Position numbers and translations under genes: made by a program
Origin: Enterococcus italicus DSM 15952
Lineage (GTDB): Bacteria; Bacillota; Bacilli; Lactobacillales; Enterococcaceae
Assembly (NCBI RefSeq): GCF_000185365.1
Contig: NZ_GL622241.1
Location: 1,533,429 to 1,597,428 of the forward strand
Direction: 5' to 3'
Length of the DNA stretch: 64,000 bases
Notes under the pieces: generated by a model
The model's input: only the letters and a program-made list of their open reading frames with translations
The model's database searches: none
Told to the model about the DNA's origin: nothing
Shown: piece by piece, positions 8,314 through 16,766 of the stretch
Layout: each line of letters opens with the position of its first letter
Position numbering within the stretch: position 1 is the stretch's first letter

Positions 8314-10335
8314 TTATTGATAGGTGTTGTTTAAATAAGTTAATAGTGAGTCGACGTGCTTAATTGCTGTCCAATCGCCAGTGCTTCCTTCAAACATCGT
8401 TAGCGTCAAATAGTTATGATTTGCGTAATCATACGTAAATAAGAAGCTATTTTCAGATCCTGTCGTGTCATCTTGACTTTGTTTTACTTCCGCTGTGCCT
8501 GTTTTTGCTGCAACATCAATTCCCAGACTGTTTAAACTATATCCAAAAGCATTTGGATCTGTGACATATGCTCGTAAATCCGGTCCAATAATATTGACTG
8601 CGTTCGAGCTAACTACATTCGCTTTGGTTTTCGTTTCCGCATTAAGCAATAATTTCGGATAAACCAGTGTACCGGCATTGGCAAAGACCGAATACATCGT
8701 TGCTTGTTGAATTGGACTAATTAATAGCTGACCCTGTCCATAGCCTGTGTCGGCCAGTAAGACTTCTGTCGCGAAGCTATCTTCATTTGAGATTTGGGCA
8801 GGTTCCATCGATAATGGCAAATCCAATTCTTCACCAAAGATAAATTTACTTAACCCTTCACGGAATTTCGTTTCACCCATTTTTAAGGTTTGTTGGGCAA
8901 AGTAGATATTATCCGAATAAATTAAGCCATCATATAGATTGACTGGATTGGTTTCTTTCACACGAGTGACTTTATAAGATCCCCAGGAACTATCTTTTTG
9001 CCACTGTAAACCCGATATAGCCAACTCTTCACTTGGATCGAGTGTACCTGCATCAATGCCAATCGCTCCAGTGATAGATTTAAACGTCGAACCTGGTGCA
9101 TATCGTGTGGTGTAGCGACTGACAAATGGGGTATTGCCGCTATCTACATAGGCTTGATATTCTTCTGAAGTAATTCCATTAGCCATCTTATTTGGATTAA
9201 AACTAGGGGAACTAACTAATGCCAATAAGTCACCCGTCGTCGGCATCGTGACAACCGAGGCTCCTTTTTGACCACCTAGACTTTCGTAGGCAATCTTTTG
9301 AGCATTGGCATCAATCGTCAGGGTGATCGTTTCACCATCTTTTTTGTCTTTTTTTAGAAGGACTGATTTTTCGTTCCCATTTTCATCAGTAATTGTCAGG
9401 TTACCACCATCCGTCCCTCTTAGCTGCTCATCATATGTCGCTTCTAGCCCTGAACGGCCGATGGATTCACCAGCGACTAGACTGCTGTCCTTTTCGATAT
9501 CTTCAGCAGTCACATCACCGACGTAACCAATTAATTGAGCTGCGGCTTCACTAAGCGGGTAGTAACGACCAGCAACTTGCTGAATACTCGCCCCAGTCGG
9601 CAAGGTACTTGGTACATCATCATACAAGATGGTCAATGGTACGAAGGTATCGTCTGTTACCCAACTTTGATCTAGAGCTGTTTGAATGGCATCTGTAGTC
9701 AGATCAAATTGGCTCGCAATGGCTTGGATAGCTTGTGTCTTTTGGTCACCTGTCCCAAGTTTGCTAGGAATTACTCCTAACTGATTCAATTCCTGATTCA
9801 CAGCTAAGCCCTGATTGTTACGATCAAGTATTTCACCTCTTGTCGCATAGTCTGTCGTAATCGCTACCTTATCTTGACCTTCCATACCAGGGAAAATCAA
9901 ATTTGGCTGCCAATCAATTTTGTAAGTATCACCAGTCTTTTTTAGTGTTCCTTCATATTTTACATTCTTTAATTCTCCGATATCCGTTGAAAAGGTCAGC
10001 ATATACTGAAAATTGTACGTATTGGTAGTTTTTTTTGTCACTTTTTGATTTTTTACAGTAACTTTGGAAACACCAATTCCACTGTAGATTGCTTCATATT
10101 TCTCTTGAACGCTTTTGTTTGTATAACCAGCAGTCTTTACTGATGACTCACTTAGGACTGAGGATAGGTTTGAAAATTTTTGGTCTGTTAATGCTTTAAC
10201 AAAACGTGTGACCTGTTTTTTACTTGCTGCTAGATTGTTTTTTTGTTCAATGACTTGATAGGTCAGATACCCTCCGACAGCTATGATTACGAAAATAATT
10301 ACAGCAATCACATAGCGGATTTTTTTGCTTCGCAT
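8314..10335 (-). CDS. pbp5: PBP5-like low-affinity class B penicillin-binding protein
   Basis: 673 residues. A single N-terminal membrane helix (about 8-26) is followed by a MecA_N/NTF2-like domain, the PBP dimerisation domain (VAITTDYATRGEILDRN) and the transpeptidase domain. The three active-site motifs are intact: STFK with Ser416, SDN at 474-476 and KTGT at 611-614. Long stretches (WQPNLIFPGMEGQDKV, QISNEDSF, DTGYGQGQLLISPIQQA) match what I know of Enterococcus faecium PBP5, the enzyme behind intrinsic beta-lactam tolerance. It crosslinks peptidoglycan outside the membrane. The ATG has AAAAGGAGGATTTC before it. Only 59 bases and a terminator separate it from glmM, so its transcription must come from read-through or from a promoter I could not see. 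Confidence 0.93.
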   Translation of the reverse strand: MRSKKIRYVIAVIIFVIIAVGGYLTYQVIEQKNNLAASKKQVTRFVKALTDQKFSNLSSVLSESSVKTAGYTNKSVQEKYEAIYSGIGVSKVTVKNQKVTKKTTNTYNFQYMLTFSTDIGELKNVKYEGTLKKTGDTYKIDWQPNLIFPGMEGQDKVAITTDYATRGEILDRNNQGLAVNQELNQLGVIPSKLGTGDQKTQAIQAIASQFDLTTDAIQTALDQSWVTDDTFVPLTILYDDVPSTLPTGASIQQVAGRYYPLSEAAAQLIGYVGDVTAEDIEKDSSLVAGESIGRSGLEATYDEQLRGTDGGNLTITDENGNEKSVLLKKDKKDGETITLTIDANAQKIAYESLGGQKGASVVTMPTTGDLLALVSSPSFNPNKMANGITSEEYQAYVDSGNTPFVSRYTTRYAPGSTFKSITGAIGIDAGTLDPSEELAISGLQWQKDSSWGSYKVTRVKETNPVNLYDGLIYSDNIYFAQQTLKMGETKFREGLSKFIFGEELDLPLSMEPAQISNEDSFATEVLLADTGYGQGQLLISPIQQATMYSVFANAGTLVYPKLLLNAETKTKANVVSSNAVNIIGPDLRAYVTDPNAFGYSLNSLGIDVAAKTGTAEVKQSQDDTTGSENSFLFTYDYANHNYLTLTMFEGSTGDWTAIKHVDSLLTYLNNTYQ

Positions 10336-10352
10336 CGATGAAATCCTCCTTT

Positions 10353-10386
10353 TAAAAAAAGGGTGAAAACAATTGTTTTACACCCT
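10353..10386 (-). terminator. Terminator between glmM and the PBP5-like gene
   Basis: On the minus strand AGGGTG and CACCCT enclose the near-palindrome AAAACAATTGTTTT, followed by seven T. The U-run ends directly against the ribosome site of the downstream gene, so the hairpin could modulate its expression. Confidence 0.8.
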
Positions 10387-10394
10387 CATACTCT

Positions 10395-11753
10395 TTATTC
10401 AGCTAAGCCAATCTCTTCTCTAACGACACTGGCAATTTTTTCTACATAGTAATGAACTAATTCGTCCGTTGGCGCTTCTGCCATTACTCGTAGGAGTGGT
10501 TCTGTTCCTGAGGGACGCACCAAGATACGGCCTTCCCCATTCATCTCTTGCTCCGCTTCTTCGATCACTTGTTTGATGCGAGTATTTTCTAAGTAGCCAT
10601 GTTTATCCGTCACTCGGATATTAACTAATTCTTGTGGGTAAATCGTTAATTCACTGGCTAACTCTGATAATTTTTTGCCTGTTTCTTTCATAACAAGTAG
10701 CAATTGGATACCTGAAAGCATCCCATCCCCTGTTGTGTTGTAATCAAGGAAAATCATATGACCCGATTGTTCGCCACCAAAGTTGTAGCCATTTTTACGC
10801 ATTTCCTCAACGACATAGCGATCACCCACCTTTGTGATGACGTCTTTAAGACCAGCTTCTTCCACCGCTTTATGGAAACCCAAATTACTCATAACCGTAG
10901 TAACAATCGTTCCTTGTTTTAGTCGATTCTTTTCTGATAGATATTTGGCACAAATATACATTATTTGGTCACCATCGACAATGTTGCCCAGCTCATCAAC
11001 TGCAATCACGCGATCGCCATCGCCATCAAAGGCAAGGCCCGCATCGGCTTGTTTTTCAACAACAAATTCAGCCAGTTTTTCAGGATGTGTCGACCCAACA
11101 CCATCATTAATATTCAGACCATCTGGAGAAGTTCCCATTGTATAAAAATCAGTTTCTAAGTCAGCAAATAGTCGATTGACACTGGATGCTGTTGCGCCAT
11201 TTGCCGCATCTATACATACAGTTAAGCCTGATAAGTCTCCAGGGATGGTCTGTTGTAAAAATTGCGAGTACTTTAATAGGCCTTCCGGGTATTCATCAAC
11301 AGTCCCTAGACCCTCGGCTGCTGGTCTTGGTAAGGTATCTTGTACTTGATCCAATAATGCTTCAATCTCTGCTTCTTGATCATCTACTAATTTAAAGCCA
11401 TCGCTGCCAAAAAACTTAATGCCATTATCTTGAGCAGGATTATGCGATGCTGAAATCATCACTCCGGCACTTGCTTTTTGCAAACGCGTCAGATACGCAA
11501 CGCCTGGTGTTGAGATTACGCCTAATTGAAACACCTCGATACCTACAGAAAGCAAGCCAGAAATCAGTGCGTATTCTAACAATTGACCTGACATTCTTGT
11601 ATCGCGACCGACCAATACTCTTGGTCTCTTTTCGCTTGTCTCATGCTGACTTAATACATAGCCACCATATCTTCCTAGTTTGAATGCCAACTCAGGTGTT
11701 AGCTCTTTATTTGCTTCGCCTCTAACACCATCAGTTCCAAAATATTTTCCCAT
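10395..11753 (-). CDS. glmM: Phosphoglucosamine mutase GlmM
   Basis: 452 residues of the alpha-D-phosphohexomutase family. It begins [11 protein letters not shown], has the phosphoserine loop [14 protein letters not shown] (about residues 98-111), the metal loop DGDGDR and the phosphate-binding [12 protein letters not shown] near the C-terminus. Reaction: glucosamine-6-phosphate to glucosamine-1-phosphate, the step before UDP-GlcNAc and so a wall precursor. It follows cdaA and cdaR, the standard Bacillota cluster; in several species GlmM binds and inhibits CdaA. Start at ATG 11753, with the nearest good ribosome site (AGGAG) rather far upstream. Confidence 0.97.
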   Translation of the reverse strand: MGKYFGTDGVRGEANKELTPELAFKLGRYGGYVLSQHETSEKRPRVLVGRDTRMSGQLLEYALISGLLSVGIEVFQLGVISTPGVAYLTRLQKASAGVMISASHNPAQDNGIKFFGSDGFKLVDDQEAEIEALLDQVQDTLPRPAAEGLGTVDEYPEGLLKYSQFLQQTIPGDLSGLTVCIDAANGATASSVNRLFADLETDFYTMGTSPDGLNINDGVGSTHPEKLAEFVVEKQADAGLAFDGDGDRVIAVDELGNIVDGDQIMYICAKYLSEKNRLKQGTIVTTVMSNLGFHKAVEEAGLKDVITKVGDRYVVEEMRKNGYNFGGEQSGHMIFLDYNTTGDGMLSGIQLLLVMKETGKKLSELASELTIYPQELVNIRVTDKHGYLENTRIKQVIEEAEQEMNGEGRILVRPSGTEPLLRVMAEAPTDELVHYYVEKIASVVREEIGLAE

Positions 11754-11776
11754 AATTTTTTTGTTCCACTCCTATT

Positions 11777-12883
11777 CTAGTTATCCGAACTCGTCGATTC
11801 ACTTGATTCACTTGAATTTGTTGATTGTTCGCTACTAGTACTGCCTGACTGTGAACTACTTGATGTACTTGTTTTATCTGTTGTTTCACTAGAATGACTC
11901 GTACTACTTGAACTTGTCGATTCGGTCGTTTGCTTCAATGTCGGTACAATCGTCACCAATATTGAAGCTGGATCTGCTGTCACGCCATCTTCGACTGGTA
12001 CCGCAACTTTCACTTGGGTAAGCTTAGTAATATTGTCGATGTCTACTGGTAAAGAGACGCGATCGATTTGATCTAGCAATGTTTGCGTCCCGGTGACTGT
12101 GACAGTATCTTGATCTAATCGATACGTAAGATCTGATACACTACTATCCATTGTTCCTGAAGGTACGACATTAACAGGCACTTCTTTTGTTGGTGCATTC
12201 ACCTCAATGTTGACAGTTACCTGCTCGGGACTAATGACCGCTGGAAGTTTCTCTCCATTTTTATCGACGGCAACAATTGACGCTTTTGTAGATGTATCTT
12301 TGTTTAAATCAGTTAAATGACTTAGTGATGCCTCGACGCTCGTCAGCTCTTTTAAGGTATCTTCCCCTGTCGTGATTTCAACTTCACTAGGTTCGACAGT
12401 TATTTTACCTAATTGATACCCATCTTGCAAATGATCCTCTGAAATGGAAGCGGACACTTTAATCGTCTTCGTCACTTTTTTTTCAATTGTGACCGTAATT
12501 GACTTGCTTGCCAAAGTTGCTGTCACGCCACTGCTTAAATTTTGGACTTTCAATGCAACTTCATGTGTACCTACCGTTAATTTTGACAAATCCGCAACCA
12601 CACGAAAGTTCCGTGTTTCTTGATTCTTTTCCGTATTTAATTGTACACGATTGTCGCTCGTTAGCTTAACGGCTACGGTCGTATTAAAGCCTTGAATAAA
12701 ATATTCATCTGAATCATAGATAGGCTGGATAGTTACATCCTTGACATTCTCTTCATACGTTGTTGATGTAGGGATAATATTTTTTTGCAATGATGAACTA
12801 TTTGCATTAAAAAATAAAACCAATGTAAATAACAATGCGATGAAACTGTAAAAGAGATTTTTCTTACGAAATTTAACCTTCAT
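11777..12883 (-). CDS. cdaR: CdaA regulatory protein CdaR (YbbR repeats)
   Basis: 368 residues. One N-terminal membrane helix (about 10-28) is followed by three or four extracellular YbbR repeats, recognisable by recurring PxxVxV strands (VNVEVNAPTKEVPVNVV-like segments), then a Ser/Thr-rich low-complexity tail of about 50 residues. Family knowledge: CdaR binds the membrane part of CdaA and tunes cyclic di-AMP synthesis. The ATG lies one base after the cdaA stop, so the two are coupled. The long Ser/Thr tail may be a wall-spanning or disordered segment. Confidence 0.92.
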   Translation of the reverse strand: MKVKFRKKNLFYSFIALLFTLVLFFNANSSSLQKNIIPTSTTYEENVKDVTIQPIYDSDEYFIQGFNTTVAVKLTSDNRVQLNTEKNQETRNFRVVADLSKLTVGTHEVALKVQNLSSGVTATLASKSITVTIEKKVTKTIKVSASISEDHLQDGYQLGKITVEPSEVEITTGEDTLKELTSVEASLSHLTDLNKDTSTKASIVAVDKNGEKLPAVISPEQVTVNIEVNAPTKEVPVNVVPSGTMDSSVSDLTYRLDQDTVTVTGTQTLLDQIDRVSLPVDIDNITKLTQVKVAVPVEDGVTADPASILVTIVPTLKQTTESTSSSSTSHSSETTDKTSTSSSSQSGSTSSEQSTNSSESSESTSSDN

Positions 12884-12884
12884 C

Positions 12885-13400
12885 TCACCGATCTCCCTTC
12901 TTGCTCAATCGGTTTAATTCTTCGTAAATAGTTTTGTAAAAGGTTTTTTTGCCGCCTTTTTCTTCTTTTGGCACTAATTCCCTTCTTAAAATAGCTAAGT
13001 ACTCTTCACTTGATAAGTCGACAAGTAATTGGTTGTTTAAGGTAATACTGACACCACCTGTTTCCTCTGAGACGATAAAAGTCACTGCATCACTTACCTC
13101 TGAAACACCTACCGCGGCCCGATGTCTAGTACCGAACTCTTTTGGAATCAACGCACTCTCCGATAGTGGCAAATAGGCACAAGCAACACTAATTTTGCCA
13201 TCCCGGATGATGACGGCACCATCATGAAGTGGCGTATTGGGAATGAAGATGTTAATCAGTAACTCCCCACTAACATCCGCATCTAATGGAATACCGGTTT
13301 CGATATACTCTTCTAAGCCTGTGTTACGCTCTATTGTCACTAATGCGCCAATTTTACGCTTGGCCATATATTGAATCGCTTTGTCAAAAGCCAAAATCAT
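12885..13400 (-). CDS. cdaA: CdaA diadenylate cyclase, catalytic (DAC) part of a split gene
   Basis: 171 codons carrying the whole DAC domain: DGAVII with the catalytic Asp-Gly-Ala, and GTRHRAAVG for ATP binding. Normal CdaA is one chain with three N-terminal membrane helices joined by a short linker to this domain. Here the domain lies in the -1 frame relative to the membrane part, which ends in a TGA overlapping this ATG (ATGA, 13397-13400). Read backwards, the frame remains open through CAA GAC GAG CAA into the A8 run (13413-13420 on the plus strand), so one extra A or a -1 slip would restore a chain of about 297 residues. The ATG has no good ribosome site. Product makes cyclic di-AMP from two ATP. 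Confidence 0.88.
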   Translation of the reverse strand: MILAFDKAIQYMAKRKIGALVTIERNTGLEEYIETGIPLDADVSGELLINIFIPNTPLHDGAVIIRDGKISVACAYLPLSESALIPKEFGTRHRAAVGVSEVSDAVTFIVSEETGGVSITLNNQLLVDLSSEEYLAILRRELVPKEEKGGKKTFYKTIYEELNRLSKKGDR

Positions 13401-13777
13401 TTGCTCGTCTTGTTTTTTTTATTCTTGCTTGGATTAAAGAACGTCGTCCGCCCAAGATGCTCTAGCCCGCGACGAATTTCTGGTTGAAAGATGACGATTG
13501 CTGCGATAACTCCATAGGTAATGACTTGATCCATTAGCCAAGAGAGCGTATGTAGACCAATCAGTTCCGCTACGAACCGAGTGGCAATAAACATAGCCAC
13601 ACCTTTAAATAATTGTAATGCCTTCGTCCCTCTAGCTAATTGAATTAGCTTATACAAAATAAACCAAACAACTAGAATATCCAAAATATTTACAAAAAAA
13701 TTCCACGAAAATATGTCAACTGAGAAAAACTCTTGCCAATGCTCTAAACTAAAAACGTTTGGTAAACTGATAGACAT
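13397..13777 (-). CDS. cdaA: CdaA membrane part (N-terminal portion of a split gene)
   Basis: 126 residues starting at ATG 13777 (ribosome site AGGAGG). They give three hydrophobic helices (about residues 25-45, 52-72 and 80-100), followed by FQPEIRRGLEHLGR, the typical linker motif of CdaA before its DAC domain. The frame then passes the A8 run as AAT AAA AAA AAC and stops at TGA. A AAA AAC in this frame is a classic -1 slippery heptamer. The chain is therefore intact CdaA up to the homopolymer and lost after it. cdaA is essential or nearly so in many Bacillota under ordinary growth, which makes a true null unlikely. Confidence 0.88.
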   Translation of the reverse strand: MSISLPNVFSLEHWQEFFSVDIFSWNFFVNILDILVVWFILYKLIQLARGTKALQLFKGVAMFIATRFVAELIGLHTLSWLMDQVITYGVIAAIVIFQPEIRRGLEHLGRTTFFNPSKNKKNKTSK

Positions 13778-13813
13778 ATTCAGCCTCCTCTTACTACTAG
13801 ACTTGATAGTTTT

Positions 13814-13822
13814 AGTATAACA
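13814..13822 (-). promoter_or_regulatory. Promoter of cdaA-cdaR-glmM
   Basis: Extended -10 element TGTTATACT on the minus strand (TATACT at 13814-13819), 37 bases before the cdaA start; no clear -35 box. Confidence 0.5.
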
Positions 13823-13886
13823 CAAGGCTTTTTCATTATTTGTTCAAAATGCAATTTTTTCAACAAATCTTAGCATCTCAAAAAAA

Positions 13887-13936
13887 CTTCTTTAAAAACC
13901 AACAGACTGATAAAGAGTTGTTGATTTTTAAAGAAG
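13887..13936 (-). terminator. Terminator of the GntR/ABC operon
   Basis: CTTCTTTAAAAA pairs with TTTTTAAAGAAG, with CAAC/GTTG extending the stem; a T-run follows on the minus strand. It lies eight bases after the permease stop. Confidence 0.8.
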
Positions 13937-13943
13937 CGTGCTG

Positions 13944-15263
13944 CTATTTATTCACATGTGCTTTTCTATGATGACGCATCAAAAAATCAAGGATGCGATT
14001 GGCATAGTTTACCACAACAAAGACCATGAACATAACTAGGAAAACTAAAACTGCTTGCATGATTTTTCCATCAATGATCATTTGCCGTGTCTCATCCTCA
14101 AGTGGATTGATCACAGTACTCATATCCCATGTAGTCGCAAATGCAGTAAATAGACTTGCAAAGATGGTCAATGGCCAGCGGAGTTTTGGCAGGAGAATAA
14201 ATTGATTTCGATTTTCAAAACTAATCTTTTGGTAAAGAACAACCGTCACCTGATAAAGAAAAGCAATCAACAGTATGATTCCTAAACAAATGATCGCCCA
14301 TGCCTGATAGCTTGGATACAAACTAAAAAGATTCACACTATAATAATAGTCACTTCCACTAATATCTTTAAAGGATAGATAGTACAAATATGTCTGCAAA
14401 TTTTCACTAATGAAAGAGAGCCCTAAAAGAAACCCAATCAACGAAATAACACCCGTCACTAGTTGTCCGCATATGACTCCTGCTAAGAGTGAGATATAGT
14501 AAAGCAAGAGGCCAATCACGATCATTACCCCATGAAACGCAATCAAATAAAAAAATGAAATATTGATGTATTCATGCGGAATGCGCAAGTAAATAATACT
14601 GAGATTGATAACCGTGGCTACGATTGCTGAGAGTAATATAGCCATTGTACCAAGCGCAATTTTTGTTTGAATGATTTTTTTATTGGAAAATCTCGAGGAT
14701 CTGAGTAACAAAACAAAGTTCGTCTTATAGTCGACAAAGCAATTAATGAAGCCTGCTATAATAAAGAACAAAAAGAATCCTCTGAATATATATTGACTCA
14801 AATCGCCGTTACCAATCAGAAAATAGCCTGAATTTAAAATATCTTGAGCACCGACGATTTGTGTCGTCTTATTCTCTTTATGTTTAACAATCGTCGTTTT
14901 TTGGAACAACTGCTCGGTCTGAGAACTTGAATAATAGGAATCGTCGATCTTATAGCGATGCGTTGATTGATCAAAAGTCACTTGATCAATGCTCGTTACA
15001 GAATTGACATATTGCCAAAATTTTTGTGAATCCCCATATTCTTCATATTTTTGATTCAGCTCATCTTCTAATTGTGCTTGTGCTCTTTTCGCTGCCTGTT
15101 GATCTTCAATTGCTTCTGTACTGTTATTATATATATGATTGGATTGCCAAATACTCGTTTGTCTAATACCTAATGATAAGCCAAATAAACAAAACAACAA
15201 ACCAATACTAACCAGCGCGAGCTTTTCACGCTTCCAAATCAATGCTAGTAATTCACTTTTCAT
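13944..15263 (-). CDS. ABC-2 type transporter permease
   Basis: About 439 residues. An N-terminal membrane helix (about 18-35) is followed by an extracellular loop of roughly 110 residues, then at least five further hydrophobic helices. It is the membrane partner of the ATPase that overlaps it by 11 bases. The ATG at 15263 is chosen because AAGGAGG lies nine bases upstream; the open frame runs further but into the ATPase gene. The layout GntR regulator, ATPase, permease resembles the YtrABC-type systems of Bacillus that respond to cell wall stress. The substrate is not readable from sequence. Confidence 0.8.
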   Translation of the reverse strand: MKSELLALIWKREKLALVSIGLLFCLFGLSLGIRQTSIWQSNHIYNNSTEAIEDQQAAKRAQAQLEDELNQKYEEYGDSQKFWQYVNSVTSIDQVTFDQSTHRYKIDDSYYSSSQTEQLFQKTTIVKHKENKTTQIVGAQDILNSGYFLIGNGDLSQYIFRGFFLFFIIAGFINCFVDYKTNFVLLLRSSRFSNKKIIQTKIALGTMAILLSAIVATVINLSIIYLRIPHEYINISFFYLIAFHGVMIVIGLLLYYISLLAGVICGQLVTGVISLIGFLLGLSFISENLQTYLYYLSFKDISGSDYYYSVNLFSLYPSYQAWAIICLGIILLIAFLYQVTVVLYQKISFENRNQFILLPKLRWPLTIFASLFTAFATTWDMSTVINPLEDETRQMIIDGKIMQAVLVFLVMFMVFVVVNYANRILDFLMRHHRKAHVNK

Positions 15264-16149
15264 TGGTAATTTCCTCCTTAGCAATCGTCCTATCCGAGAA
15301 GACTTCAATAAATAGATCCTCTAATGACACTGGTAGCTCCTCCATCAAAACAGGGTCTAATGATAACAACTGGTTCGCTAACTCGTTCGTGTACTTCTTA
15401 AATACCACAACTACCACTCGTCCCTGAATACTTAAGATTGTTCCTTGTTGTTTGATTAGATCGGGTACGGCTTTTTGACGGAAGACAAATTGCCATTTTT
15501 TGGTCACTGCTTTTTGGTCTTCTAAATGTAAAGTTTGTGTGATTGTGCCATCTTTGAAAAAAGATACTTGATCCGCTAGTTTTTCTAGTTCTGCTAAATT
15601 ATGTGAGGAAATAATAATGGATCTATCTCCATCATTGACAACATCTAATAGTAAATCCGTGGCTTGTTTGCGAACGATGACGTCTAATCCATCGAGAGGC
15701 TCATCTAGAATTAAGTAATCACAATTCGAACAGCAACTAAGAATCACTAGCAGCAGCCCTTGCATCCCTTTCGAATATTTTTGAAATCTTCGTGGCGGCA
15801 AATTGTGCGTTCGCAAAAGGTCATGATACATTGGGATATCAAACGAAGGATAAAGCAATTGAAAATAGTCACCGATACTGACAGGTGTCAGGTAATCTAA
15901 CGGATGAAACTGCGTATCAATGTAAAAAATCTTTTCTTTGTACCTTTCATAAAGCGCAATATCGTTTCTTTCGATGAGTACCTCGCCACTATCTTTTTGG
16001 TAATGCCCCATTATAGTTCGAAAGAGGGTTGTTTTACCGGAACCATTGCGTCCGACAATTCCACAAATGACGCCTTTCGGAACTGTTAATTGAATATTAG
16101 ATAATACTTGATTGCTATCAATTTTTTTATTTAGTCCTTTAATTATCAT
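15253..16149 (-). CDS. ABC transporter ATP-binding protein
   Basis: 298 residues: Walker A GRNGSGKTT (about 34-42), signature YSKGMQ (a variant of LSGGQ, usual in YtrB-like exporters), Walker B YLILDEP and the D-loop DGLD, with switch His in IISSHNL. The C-terminal 80 residues form a separate regulatory extension. It overlaps both the upstream regulator (11 bases) and the downstream permease, so the three genes form one tightly coupled operon. Confidence 0.9.
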   Translation of the reverse strand: MIIKGLNKKIDSNQVLSNIQLTVPKGVICGIVGRNGSGKTTLFRTIMGHYQKDSGEVLIERNDIALYERYKEKIFYIDTQFHPLDYLTPVSIGDYFQLLYPSFDIPMYHDLLRTHNLPPRRFQKYSKGMQGLLLVILSCCSNCDYLILDEPLDGLDVIVRKQATDLLLDVVNDGDRSIIISSHNLAELEKLADQVSFFKDGTITQTLHLEDQKAVTKKWQFVFRQKAVPDLIKQQGTILSIQGRVVVVVFKKYTNELANQLLSLDPVLMEELPVSLEDLFIEVFSDRTIAKEEITNEK

Positions 16150-16519
16150 TGTAAATCCTCCTTAGCTCCTCATTTACCCATGCTTCAATCGTAGCAGCAG
16201 AGATGGCAGCATAGTGTGCTTCTACGATCCACTCGTTCAGCTGCTTACGCAATTTTTCTTCGTTTTTTATTGTGCTCCCGCGATTGACCTGTTCTTTGAC
16301 GAACGTACCTTTGCCTCGTATCGTGACAATTACATCTTGGTTTTCCAATTCTTTATAGGCCTTGCTAATTGTATTCGGATTAATTCCCAACAGCTGTGCC
16401 TGTTCCCTGACTGAAGGGATTTTGTCACCAACTACATAGATTCCTTGCAAGATATCTTTTTTGATACCCATCATAATTTGCTCATAGATGGGCTTTGGGT
16501 CATTGGCATCAAAATACAT
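16139..16519 (-). CDS. GntR-family (YtrA-type) transcriptional regulator
   Basis: 126 residues. The N-terminal winged helix begins YFDANDPKPIYEQIMMGIKK, with the recognition region SVREQAQLLGINPNTISKAYKELE and wing VTIRGKGTFV. The effector domain is minimal, as in the YtrA subfamily. These repressors usually control their own operon; here a perfect inverted repeat overlaps the promoter, which supports autoregulation. The ATG at 16519 has the ribosome site AAAGGAGGGAGTCC. Confidence 0.92.
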   Translation of the reverse strand: MYFDANDPKPIYEQIMMGIKKDILQGIYVVGDKIPSVREQAQLLGINPNTISKAYKELENQDVIVTIRGKGTFVKEQVNRGSTIKNEEKLRKQLNEWIVEAHYAAISAATIEAWVNEELRRIYNDN

Positions 16520-16551
16520 GGACTCCCTCCTTTACGACAAACAATCCTTAT

Positions 16552-16586
16552 GTGTACTATTATACACAGTACACTTGGATAGTCAA
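16552..16586 (-). promoter_or_regulatory. Promoter and operator of the GntR/ABC operon
   Basis: On the minus strand TTGACT (16581-16586), a 16-base spacer and TATAAT (16559-16564). A perfect inverted repeat GTGTACT-N9-AGTACAC (16552-16574) covers the -10 box, the expected place for a repressor to block transcription. Confidence 0.82.
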
Positions 16587-16592
16587 ATAAAA

Positions 16593-16627
16593 AAAGGGAT
16601 TGTGGGAAAAATTCTCACACTCCCTTT
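16593..16627. terminator. Terminator downstream of nifJ
   Basis: AAAGGGATTGTG pairs with CACACTCCCTTT with one mismatch; a T-run follows on the minus strand, 140 bases after the nifJ stop. The intervening stretch also holds a weaker hairpin (AAACTTTC/GAAAGTTT) and no gene. Confidence 0.75.
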
Positions 16628-16766
16628 ACAGAATAGAATCGGTATTCCAAAAGCAGATCACTCGGCTCTATGTCTTAAACTTTCTAAAATTTGAAAACCA
16701 ATTTTCGAAAGTTTCGCCTTATCGCTCGGATCTATACGCTTTTGTCATAACCTTGTTGTACTTCAT

